DNA from: CAZSBG01 sp964605145
GTDB taxonomy: Bacteria > Zhuqueibacterota > Zhuqueibacteria > Thermofontimicrobiales > Thermofontimicrobiaceae
Length of the DNA stretch: 20,283 bases
Assembly (NCBI GenBank): GCA_964605145.1
Contig: CAZSBG010000113.1
Location: forward strand, 1 to 20,283
Direction: 5' to 3'
Position numbers and translations under genes: made by a program. The stretch's first letter is position 1. The number at the start of each line of letters is the position of its first letter. This document shows positions 6,706 through 14,709 of the stretch, in pieces. The notes under the pieces are model-generated. The model was not told the DNA's origin, did not search any database, and saw only the letters and a program-made list of their open reading frames with translations.

Positions 6706-9579
6706 TTACCTGACGATGATGAATTTTTTCCACGAATTAAATTCCCCGGACCGCAGGGTGACGAGATAAACGCCGCTGCCGGCGCGCTGTCCGGTTTCTG
6801 TGATCCCGTCCCAGGGATAGGTGTTCCAGCCGCCCTGGTACACGTCTTCCGTGAGTTTGGTGATGTGGCGGCCGGCGATGTCGTAAATGTCCAGCCGCGC
6901 CACGCGCCGATTGCTCAGTTTGAACCGAATGCCCAGGGGAGTTTCAGCCTCCGGTCGGAATACATTTCTGTCTAAGACAAGGTAGTTGCTGCTGATAACT
7001 TCGACCATGGACTGGGCGCTGGCTTCGTTTCCGAAGATATCTGTGGCCCGAATTTCGAAAATCAGGGGTTCGCGCCTGGCTGTGGTAATCAAAAATTCCG
7101 GGTTGTAATTTTCATCCATTTCGTACCAGACATCCGGGGTTAAATTGTTTGCTGAAATGAAATCATCTCCAAAATCGGTGGCTATTTCACCGTTCGGGAA
7201 GCGAATCCACAAATCCCAGCTCGCTGTGTTGGGCGGAATTTGAACGCGGACGCGAATGCTGTCCGTCACATCGACAAGGGACGGCGTGGCCTCGATTTTT
7301 GGCGGTTCGAACACCGGAATTTGAATCAGCACGGAATCCGAATCCGAATTGTTGAAAGCGGTCGTGTCGTTCGGCGCTTCGACATTGGCTGTTGAAACGA
7401 TCAAATCATCCTGGCTCAGACTGGAGGCTGCGGTTCCGTTGTACTGTATTTCAATTTCCGAATCCGGACCCATGGACGAAATATTCCAGGTCAACAAATT
7501 GCCTGAAATTTCATCCGGGGTCAGGCTGATATCGTCCAGCGCGAAATCGGATGAAAGTAGATTGGTCAGGATAACATTCGTTGCCGAATCAGGGCCATTA
7601 TTGTAAACAGTGAGCGTGTATTCGATGAGGCCGCCGGGGAATGTGACATTCATGGTGTCACCATCGATCACCACGCTCGAAGCTGTGTTCGAAAAGAGAG
7701 TCACTCCAACGTCGACAAATTTTTCTGTGATAATTGGCTGCTCTTTCACCAGCGCCGTATCGGAGGCAGTATTGTTGTATTCTGTAGTATCGTTCGGGGA
7801 GAAAAGCTCCGCATCTGCAACAAGCAGCGAATCGTTTTCCGGGAATGAAATGTCAACGGTTCCGTTGTAGACGATTTGTAGACTGGCGAACGGACTGAGT
7901 GACGGCACTTCCCAGATCAGCGAATCACCGGCAACGCGGTTTGGCGTGCGACTAATATTGCTGACATCGAAATAGGGCGAAATTACATTGACGAGCGTGA
8001 TGTCACGGGCAGTTTTCGGTGTTTGGTTGAAAACGGTGAGTCTGTATTCCACGTCGCCGCCGGGATGGGTGAGGCTGATTTCTTTCCCGTTTCGCGTGAC
8101 AGTCGAATCCGTATCCGAAACAAGTCTGATGCTCAAATCAACATTTTCATTGGGAGCGATCACCGGGAATTGAATAAGCGCCGTGTCTTCGGCCGTGTTG
8201 TTGAAGGCTGTAGTGTCGTTGGGAGAGAACAGTTCCGCCGTTGAGATGAGCAGCGAATCGTTTTCAGGGACATCGGCGTCGACCGTGCCATCGTATAAAA
8301 TTTGCCGCGAACCGTTGGGTTCGATGGACGGGAATTCCCAAATCAAAGAATCTCCGGATGTACGTGTCGGCGCAAGACTGATGGTGCCCACATTGAACCG
8401 CGCCGGCGGGAGATTGGCTAATGTAACATCCTTTGCAGTGTCCGGACTGTTATTGAACAGGGTCAATGTGTATTCTACATCTCCGCCCGGCTTTACCACG
8501 CTGATACTGTCGCCGTTGACAAAAATCGTGGAATCGGTTTGTGACTCGAGTGAAATGCCCAGATCGACATTTTTGGTTACGATTTCGGCCGGGAATTTGA
8601 CAAGGACAGTATCTTCTGCAATATTGTTGAACGCTGTGGAGTCTTCCGGTGAAGATAGTTCCGCCCAGTTCAAAAGAAGCGAATCTTCTTTGGCAATGCC
8701 TGTATCGGCAGTGCCACTATAAAAAATTTGAACAAAAGAATTCGGCTCAATGATGGGGAACTCCCAGACCAGAAAATCTCCTGAAGTTCGCGTTGGCGAT
8801 AAACTGATCGTTTCAAGATTAAAATCAGCCGGAAGTAAATTGGAAAGGGTCACGTAATCGGCTGTGTCCGGGCTGTTGTTGAACAATGTCAACGTGTAAT
8901 CAATATTTCCACCAGGATTGACAGCACTCACTAAATCTCCATTTACTAGAGCAGTGGAGCCGGTTTCCGAAGTGAGAGAAACTCCCAGGTCCACTTTTCT
9001 CCCCGGGGCAAGCTCGCTAATTATTTTGAGGCTGTCCGTAACCTTGACGCTTTCAGAGGGGCCAAGCGGACCATCTAACAGATGCGGGTATTCATCCATG
9101 ATAGATGCGATGTGATGCATTTGAAGCGTATTCACTCCTTCTTCAAAATAGAACAAGCCAGCATCCCGAAATACGGTATGTCGCGGTCCTGGATCATCGA
9201 AAACAATTTTATAGGGACCGGCGTTTGAATCGGCCGGACTCACAACCGTTCCATCCGGATGTTTCACATCCATAAAAAATGTTTCATTCGTCTGTTCGTC
9301 TCCGCTGTTGTACAGAATTTTAATCACGATTCTGTAAAAACCTGCCTGAGAGACATCTGTCGTTGTCACGTCTGTATGGAGGCGGTTCGGATCGTATCTG
9401 TTGCGGGTAGAATCCCAATCTGCCTGGACGCCAACTGTGTCGGGAATAACAATCGTAAACGTGTCGCCCGGAGCAAACGTTAATTCCTGCGCGGCTGTCA
9501 TTGAACCGAAGTTTAATGTGGCGGACAACAGCATGATTGAAAGAACTGATGCAAATTTCTTGTTTGAGGTCATGTGCAT
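6706..9579 (-). CDS. Secreted surface protein with four DUF11/CARDB-like repeats and FlgD-like/T9SS type A sorting domain
   Basis: 957 residues with a signal peptide (MHMTSNKKFASVLSIMLLSA, cut after TAAQ). Residues about 35-190 form a unique N-terminal domain. Four tandem beta-sandwich repeats follow (about 196-330, 337-472, 479-613, 621-753), each with PGGxxxYTLTxFNNSPDTA and a closing NDTTAFNN. A further Ig-like segment precedes the last 85 residues, which read LDIYDIAGRHITKLTEDVY, GGWNTYPWDG, SGVYLVTL and a final IIVR. That is the FlgD-like/T9SS type A C-terminal domain that directs export and cell-surface attachment. Start 9579 has GGAA 7 bases upstream; Met3 is an alternative. The stop is 17 bases before the PorV/OmpA gene, so the two form an operon. 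The exact surface role (adhesin or stalk-like) is not evident. Confidence 0.88.
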   Translation of the reverse strand: MHMTSNKKFASVLSIMLLSATLNFGSMTAAQELTFAPGDTFTIVIPDTVGVQADWDSTRNRYDPNRLHTDVTTTDVSQAGFYRIVIKILYNSGDEQTNETFFMDVKHPDGTVVSPADSNAGPYKIVFDDPGPRHTVFRDAGLFYFEEGVNTLQMHHIASIMDEYPHLLDGPLGPSESVKVTDSLKIISELAPGRKVDLGVSLTSETGSTALVNGDLVSAVNPGGNIDYTLTLFNNSPDTADYVTLSNLLPADFNLETISLSPTRTSGDFLVWEFPIIEPNSFVQIFYSGTADTGIAKEDSLLLNWAELSSPEDSTAFNNIAEDTVLVKFPAEIVTKNVDLGISLESQTDSTIFVNGDSISVVKPGGDVEYTLTLFNNSPDTAKDVTLANLPPARFNVGTISLAPTRTSGDSLIWEFPSIEPNGSRQILYDGTVDADVPENDSLLISTAELFSPNDTTAFNNTAEDTALIQFPVIAPNENVDLSIRLVSDTDSTVTRNGKEISLTHPGGDVEYRLTVFNQTPKTARDITLVNVISPYFDVSNISRTPNRVAGDSLIWEVPSLSPFASLQIVYNGTVDISFPENDSLLVADAELFSPNDTTEYNNTASDTALVKEQPIITEKFVDVGVTLFSNTASSVVIDGDTMNVTFPGGLIEYTLTVYNNGPDSATNVILTNLLSSDFALDDISLTPDEISGNLLTWNISSMGPDSEIEIQYNGTAASSLSQDDLIVSTANVEAPNDTTAFNNSDSDSVLIQIPVFEPPKIEATPSLVDVTDSIRVRVQIPPNTASWDLWIRFPNGEIATDFGDDFISANNLTPDVWYEMDENYNPEFLITTARREPLIFEIRATDIFGNEASAQSMVEVISSNYLVLDRNVFRPEAETPLGIRFKLSNRRVARLDIYDIAGRHITKLTEDVYQGGWNTYPWDGITETGQRAGSGVYLVTLRSGEFNSWKKFIIVR
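7321..8994 (-). repeat. Four tandem domain-scale repeats within the surface protein
   Basis: Protein repeats of about 135 residues with a period near 141 lie at about 8590-8994, 8164-8571, 7741-8145 and 7321-7719. Repeats 1 and 2 share YTLTLFNNSPDTA exactly; repeats 3 and 4 have diverged (YRLTVFNQTPKTA and YTLTVYNNGPDSA). Unequal divergence indicates old duplications with a more recent one between the first two. Confidence 0.8.
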
Positions 9580-10521
9580 TTTTCATTTCCAGTTTTATAT
9601 GAGTAAATGAATTACCAATAGGCAATATTAGTGCCAAAATGAAACAGTTTATTTTGAAGATTACTTGAAAAATTTTGAAATGTTAATGAAGTGCAAATCA
9701 AGCAGAGCGCAACAAATTAATGAAAAAATTTAATAAGTTTATTATTATTAATAAAAAACATCAATCAAAAATGTTTTAACTAAATATAAACAATGTGTTG
9801 CAATATGATACACTGTCTTGATATAAGACAATGCTGTAACAATTATTTCTCAAAATGCTATGATTTCATTAAAAAATTAAATTGATCTAAAACCATAATA
9901 TAAATATATTTAGGTTTATTCATCCAAAATTATGAATTCATTGTCAAGATTCTGGTGCGCAAATTTAGAATGGGTAAAACGAATATATTTCAAATTTTGT
10001 CTTTAAAAAATGGATTCAGCTTGCTGCCCATTTCGTTGATAAATATAAATTATGGTTTAACATATTATAATAATAATACTTATCGCATATCTTCAATTTG
10101 TAAAAACATCAATAAGTTGTTTTGCCTGAACGGCGCTTTTCAGGTTTGAAAATGTTGAATCTTTAAGATTAACAGTTCATCTAAAGTAGAAAAGGTCCTT
10201 GAGAATAATTAAGGTTGAGGAAAGAAGAACAGTTATTTTAATATGAACGTAATAAATTAGTCGCTTGCTGCGATCAGTGTCAATGCAAATAAAGGTGCAA
10301 GATGGTGAATGTTTGAAAAATGAATTTTAAAAATTTACGATTTCTGCGGTTTCATGTTTTTTCCCAGGAATTTGAATGTCAATCTTGACAAGCGATAGAG
10401 GAAACATCACGAAACATTCCATCAAAGAATCAGAAGGTTTAGAAAGGCGCTCATAAATGCATTCATGGACTGAGGCTCGCTGGTATGTTCGCTTCATGGC
10501 CAAATTTCAGGATGCGCTGCT
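9580..10521. other. Long AT-rich non-coding stretch
   Basis: No convincing gene in about 940 bases. It holds the sigma-54-type promoter (9610-9637) and, about 205 bases upstream of its predicted start, a perfect dyad TGTCTT-GATAT-AAGACA (9814-9830). A less perfect dyad GTGT...ACAC lies beside it (about 9795-9813). A weak CCTGAA/TTCAGG hairpin lies at 10125-10144. No RNA gene was recognised. No clear terminator for the gene ending at 10522 was found. Confidence 0.6.
9610..9637 (-). promoter_or_regulatory. Sigma-54 (RpoN) type -24/-12 promoter of the surface operon
   Basis: Read on the minus strand, 9637-9621 is TTGGCACTAATATTGCC, which fits TGGCAC-N5-TTGC with the invariant GG and GC dinucleotides ten bases apart. 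The predicted start near 9610 gives a 31-base leader ahead of the ATG at 9579. Such promoters need RpoN and an enhancer-binding ATPase; neither gene is in the window. Confidence 0.65.
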
Positions 10522-11328
10522 TTAATGGACGAAGTGAAAGAAACGCATACAATCAAAAAAGTGATTGCTTTCAAATACGATCGTATAATTCCCTTTTCTT
10601 TCAGCGCCAGGATACCATGCGGCATTGGTTGTTTTTTTCTTCTTCTTGAAATCGATTTCAACCTTATACGGTGGTTCAAATTCCAGTGGTGCGATTTTCG
10701 ATCGTTGATGAATGGCACGTTTCATTCCTTCGTTGATTTTTTGCTTTGCGATGTCCGGATGAAGGCTGAGGCAACCTTCGCCAATTCCCTTTTTAACGGA
10801 AACGGTTTCAATACGTGGAATGAGTTCCTGCGCCTGTTCACAAATCGCCTCGTCGCCGGAAACGAATATGACAGGGACATCAAAGTCGCCGGCAATGAGA
10901 GCGTTCCAGCCAAGTTCAGGGACAGAGATGCCATTGACTCGCAGATCGAGGATGTTGCCATTCATCGTATGAGCCAGTGTACCATCCGATGTCATGGCTT
11001 TTGCGTGGTAACCAACACAAGCAACAGCATCGAAACTGGGGTCGATACCTTCCATCATGCTTAGCGGCTGCTGGGACCAGTTTCGTAAAAGCAAAGCGTT
11101 CTTGTCAAGCAAATCAGGGATAATATTGAGAGCTGAGCCGTGCGCATCGCGGACGATGATGTCAGCTTCAGCGACAGAACGAATTCCCTGGATCGCGGCG
11201 TTGACTTCCTGAGTCATGATTTTTCTGAAATATTGATAATCCGGATTGGCGTTCCCGGTTTCATCCCAGTGAATGACGCCGGTGATGCCTTCCATGTCGG
11301 CAGAGATAAAAATTTTCAATCGATTCAT
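10522..11328 (-). CDS. dppA: M55 family D-aminopeptidase (DppA-like)
   Basis: 268 residues, the normal size for DppA, a zinc enzyme that releases D-amino acids (D-Ala) from peptides, probably for reuse of cell-wall fragments. FISADMEGITG at the N-terminus gives zinc ligands Asp11 and Glu13. DAHG (His63), VGYHA (His108), LAHTMNG (His120, the expected nucleophile/base) and VPELG (Glu138) complete the set known from Bacillus subtilis DppA with a small offset. There is no signal peptide, so it is cytoplasmic. The C-terminal 40 residues include a run of five lysines (FKKKKK) and an aromatic-rich end (HFFDCMRFFHFVH), less typical but without loss of the core. It stands alone on this strand, divergent from the next gene; no dpp transporter genes are present. 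Confidence 0.92.
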   Translation of the reverse strand: MNRLKIFISADMEGITGVIHWDETGNANPDYQYFRKIMTQEVNAAIQGIRSVAEADIIVRDAHGSALNIIPDLLDKNALLLRNWSQQPLSMMEGIDPSFDAVACVGYHAKAMTSDGTLAHTMNGNILDLRVNGISVPELGWNALIAGDFDVPVIFVSGDEAICEQAQELIPRIETVSVKKGIGEGCLSLHPDIAKQKINEGMKRAIHQRSKIAPLEFEPPYKVEIDFKKKKKTTNAAWYPGAERKGNYTIVFESNHFFDCMRFFHFVH

Positions 11329-11369
11329 GGTAAATATTAAACCTTTTTAATTATTGATGAGTTTAACAA

Positions 11370-11398
11370 AATATAGCTAAATAAAAGGAAATATTCAA
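11370..11398 (-). promoter_or_regulatory. Sigma-70-like promoter of the dppA-like gene
   Basis: On the minus strand, TTGAAT (11398-11393) and TATATT (11375-11370) are 17 bases apart, the same two hexamers and spacing as in front of the RHH/MazF module. The leader would be about 35 bases. Confidence 0.5.
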
Positions 11399-11418
11399 CA
11401 ATTTTTGATAATATTACT

Positions 11419-11448
11419 TTGGGGTGATTAAGAAAAAATTTCTATAAT
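11419..11448 (+). promoter_or_regulatory. Probable promoter of the peptidase/propeller gene
   Basis: A perfect TATAAT at 11443-11448 is preceded at 18 bases by TTGGGG (11419-11424), which matches only the TTG of a -35 box. It lies about 20 bases from the divergent dppA promoter, so one regulator could affect both. The leader would be near 100 bases. Confidence 0.4.
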
Positions 11449-11553
11449 TAATGTAAGCTAATTCATGGTCTTAACGTCTAATAATATATAAATTCAATAA
11501 AATAAATTTGTGATGAAGTCAATAACTAATGAAAATAAAATTGGGTTAATATT

Positions 11554-14500
11554 ATGAAAATAATTCGAAAAATGATAGTATTTCAAATTGTACTCGTCTT
11601 ACTGATGACCGGTACGGTTTACGGTCAGCAATTTGGCCGGAACAAGGTTCAATATGAAAATAAAAATTGGGAGTTCATTCAATCTGAACACTTTGATTTT
11701 TATTACTATGAAGGCGGCAGACGTTTGGCAGAGTTTGCTGCGGATGTCGCGGAATCGTCTTATGTTTCATTGAGCAGAGTATTCGATTATGCATTAACCG
11801 ATCGAATTCCGTTTATCATCTATCGTTCTCACAATGATTTCACAGAAACCAATACATCACCCTATGTTGTCGGTGAGTCTGTTGGCGGTTTCACTGAATT
11901 TCTGAAAAACCGGGTCGTCATTCCATTTGATGGATCTTACGAGCAGTACCGGCATGTCATTCATCACGAATTGACGCATGCGGTCATGCTTCAGTTTTTA
12001 TACGGCGCAGGCCCCGGGTCTATCATCAAAGGCGTGTCGCGGTCATCCCCGCCGTTATGGTTCATTGAAGGGCTGGCAGAATTCACATCCATTGGCTGGG
12101 ATTCCGAGTCCGATATGTATGTCCGCGATGCTACCCAGCGCGGCTATCTGCCTCCCATTCCCTATCTTCAGGCTTTTCTCGCTTACAAGGGCGGACAGGC
12201 AGTGCTTGTTTATCTGGAAGAAACATACGGCACGCAGAAACTGGGTGAGTTGCTTCAGCGGATTCGAACGACGCGCAATTTCAACCGGGCCTGGGAAAGC
12301 GCGGTGGGTGAACCGCTGGAAGAGTCGAGTAAAAAGTGGCAGCGATACATGCGCCAAAAATACTGGCCGGATGTGCAGGACCGAAAAGAACCAACAGACT
12401 ATGCCCAGCCCCTGACAGATCATGTGGCGTGGCAAAATTTTGTCAACACCAGTCCTGCGGTTTCGCCCAATGGCGACAAGGTTGCTTTTCTGTCCGATCG
12501 AAACGGGTACTTTGATATTTACCTTGTCTCTTCGCTTGATATGAAGGATGTCACCAAACTTATCTCTGGTCAGCGGAAAGCAGATCTCGAAGAATTACAA
12601 TGGCTGCGGCCGGGAATGAGCTGGTCGCCGGATGGAAAATATATTGCCTTTTCCTCCCGATCTGCCGGGGAAGACGCATTGAATATTCTTGATGTTGAAA
12701 AAAAGAAAATAGTTGCAACGCATAAATTCAATCTGGATGGATTGTTTTCTCCATCCTGGTCGCCTTTAAACAATGAAATTGCTTTCATCGGAGTTAAACA
12801 TTGTTGTTCTGATATATATATTTTCGATGTGGAAACAGAGAAACTGCGTCAGGTTACAAACGATATTTATTCTGACCAGGACCCGGCGTGGTCTCCTGAT
12901 GGGCGCCGCTTAGCATTTGTCTCGGATAGAAAAGATAAAATTGAATCGGAAGAACTATCGCCTGAAAATCGAATTGAAAATCATGATTATCGCACGAGTG
13001 ATATCTATTTGATCAATGCAGACGGCAGCAATATGCAGCAATTGACCGATTCCCCGACGAATGAAACCTCTCCTCTCTGGATGCAGAATGCCGATCAAAT
13101 TCTGTATATCTCGGATGAGAGTGGAATTTCAAATATCTATTATCACAATCTGGACACCCGGGAAAAACAAGCCATGACCAACCTGATCACCGGCAGTATG
13201 CAAATTTCCGCCGGGGTGAAAAGCGATAGGCTGGTCTTCACTGCGTTTTTGAACGGAGGGTATGATATTTTTATCTGGCCGGATCCGTTTCATGACATCA
13301 AAGATAAATCTGAACCAAAACTGACTACGTATGCAATGCAACGCCTTTCAGGAAAAGAATACCTGGACCTTGCTTCTCAAACAGAAGAAACTGAAAAGGT
13401 CACAAAAACAGTGAAACGAGGTCAGGACTTTTCGGATTTTATTTTTGGCAGCAGTTTCAAGCGGGGCGAAATAAATCTTTACCAGCGCAATGTGAATAAT
13501 GCAAAACTGGACTCAGCCAATTTTCGAGAAGGAACTGGCGATTTCAGGACGAACGATTACCGAATAAAATTCACTGTCGACTATGTTGGCGCTAATTTCG
13601 GCTACGATCCCATCTATGGGGTGTATGGACTGACTCAACTTTATCTGAGCGATATTCTTGGCAATCATCAGGTGCAGGTTGGAGTGAATGTCGCACAGAC
13701 ACTGCAAAACAGTGATTTTGTTTTGGGATACCAGTACCTTAAAAGAAGAATGGATTTCTCTGTGTCTGCTTTTCAGTTCGTTAATTATTATGCCACGACA
13801 TTTGGGACGGTCCGCTTTGCATATCGCGGTCTCGGATTGAATACAAGCTACCCCATTTCTCGTTTCAGGAGAATTAATATGGGATTGCAATATTTCAATA
13901 TTAAGGAGGAAAATCTGTCATACGGGTTTCTCGACTCGGAAAGTGTCCCGGTGCTTATGCCGATGATCTCGTATTCTTCAGATAATTCGGCCTGGGGATA
14001 TACCGGTCCGCAACAGGGTGGAAGAAATTATATTGGTTTCATGGCCAGCCCGAAAATAGGCTCAAATGGAAAAGAATTTGTGACCGGCACGTTCGATTTC
14101 AGGAAATATTTTGGTATCAGCCGGGATTATTCCTTTGCGCTGCGACTTTCCGGAGGCGCCAGCTTTGGCAAAAATCCCAATTTGTTCATTATGGGAGGAA
14201 CTGAAAACTGGCTGAATTATCGATATTATCAAAACATTCAGGTGAGTTCCATCAGCGATTATTTCCTGTCTGATATGGTGATGCCTTTGCGCGGCGCTGA
14301 CCTTTACGAAATGGTCGGTTCGCGGGCTGCGCTTTTTAATGCTGAGTTTCGGTTCCCGCTCATTCAATATTTGGTGGCCAGGTTCCCGCTTCCGATCGCT
14401 TTTCAGAATATCCGAGGCATAGCGTTTCTCGATGCCGGCTCAGCATGGGATAATGAAGATTCCTGGCGATTCAGTTCCAGAAAATCAGATGGAAGCCGGT

Positions 14501-14646
14501 ATGTCAGAGATATTATCACGGGTTTTGGCTATGGCGTGAGAGTGAATGTGTATTATTTTATTCTGAAATTTGATGCAGCCTGGCGCACTGATTTTGATCT
14601 CGTCAGTTCGCCAAAATATTATTTTTCCGTTGGACTTGATTTTTAA
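11554..14646 (+). CDS. Peptidase MA-like zinc protease / TolB-like beta-propeller / outer-membrane barrel protein
   Basis: 1030 residues with a signal peptide (about 1-25, ending TVYGQ). Residues about 40-270 resemble the peptidase MA family: HHELTHAV gives HExxH at His138-Glu139-His142, and WFIEGLAEF (Glu172/Glu176) supplies the likely third ligand, a gluzincin pattern. About 290-560 is a run of WD40-like/PD40 blades (SPAVSPNGDKVAFLSDRNG, MSWSPDGKYIAFSS, PAWSPDGRRLAFVSDR, DIYLINADGSNMQQLTD), as in TolB and prolyl oligopeptidases. The remaining 400 or so residues look like an outer-membrane beta-barrel related to the BamA/surface-antigen type and end in SVGLDF with a terminal Phe. The protease and propeller would then sit at the periplasmic or outer face. 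Substrate unknown. A GWxTD gene follows after 63 bases. Confidence 0.85.
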   Translation: MKIIRKMIVFQIVLVLLMTGTVYGQQFGRNKVQYENKNWEFIQSEHFDFYYYEGGRRLAEFAADVAESSYVSLSRVFDYALTDRIPFIIYRSHNDFTETNTSPYVVGESVGGFTEFLKNRVVIPFDGSYEQYRHVIHHELTHAVMLQFLYGAGPGSIIKGVSRSSPPLWFIEGLAEFTSIGWDSESDMYVRDATQRGYLPPIPYLQAFLAYKGGQAVLVYLEETYGTQKLGELLQRIRTTRNFNRAWESAVGEPLEESSKKWQRYMRQKYWPDVQDRKEPTDYAQPLTDHVAWQNFVNTSPAVSPNGDKVAFLSDRNGYFDIYLVSSLDMKDVTKLISGQRKADLEELQWLRPGMSWSPDGKYIAFSSRSAGEDALNILDVEKKKIVATHKFNLDGLFSPSWSPLNNEIAFIGVKHCCSDIYIFDVETEKLRQVTNDIYSDQDPAWSPDGRRLAFVSDRKDKIESEELSPENRIENHDYRTSDIYLINADGSNMQQLTDSPTNETSPLWMQNADQILYISDESGISNIYYHNLDTREKQAMTNLITGSMQISAGVKSDRLVFTAFLNGGYDIFIWPDPFHDIKDKSEPKLTTYAMQRLSGKEYLDLASQTEETEKVTKTVKRGQDFSDFIFGSSFKRGEINLYQRNVNNAKLDSANFREGTGDFRTNDYRIKFTVDYVGANFGYDPIYGVYGLTQLYLSDILGNHQVQVGVNVAQTLQNSDFVLGYQYLKRRMDFSVSAFQFVNYYATTFGTVRFAYRGLGLNTSYPISRFRRINMGLQYFNIKEENLSYGFLDSESVPVLMPMISYSSDNSAWGYTGPQQGGRNYIGFMASPKIGSNGKEFVTGTFDFRKYFGISRDYSFALRLSGGASFGKNPNLFIMGGTENWLNYRYYQNIQVSSISDYFLSDMVMPLRGADLYEMVGSRAALFNAEFRFPLIQYLVARFPLPIAFQNIRGIAFLDAGSAWDNEDSWRFSSRKSDGSRYVRDIITGFGYGVRVNVYYFILKFDAAWRTDFDLVSSPKYYFSVGLDF

Positions 14647-14709
14647 TGATTGGCTTCATATTTATTAATGGTTATTTTGATGAAGAAAATTAAATAGATT
14701 GAGGGTTAT

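Noticed and set aside
6689..6733. Earlier in-frame start for the PorV/OmpA fusion
   Set aside because: It would put 15 charged residues before the signal peptide and start inside the upstream gene, whereas the ATG at 6688 has AAAGG at good distance.
7321..8994. Regular repeats considered as a CRISPR array
   Set aside because: The period is about 420 bases and the repeats are diverged protein-coding domains in one open frame, not short identical repeats with spacers.
3959..9115. Many plus-strand open frames opposite the two large minus-strand genes, up to 179 residues
   Set aside because: They follow the codon structure of the minus-strand genes, have repetitive Ser/Val-rich composition with no recognisable domain, and recur with the four repeats. 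They are antisense shadows.
10125..10144. CCTGAA/TTCAGG hairpin as a terminator
   Set aside because: Six-base stem, no T-tract on either strand, and almost 400 bases from the nearest gene end.
9955..10149. A 64-residue plus-strand frame in the long intergenic region
   Set aside because: GTG start, no ribosome-binding site, Asn/Ile/Tyr-rich composition expected from AT-rich non-coding DNA.
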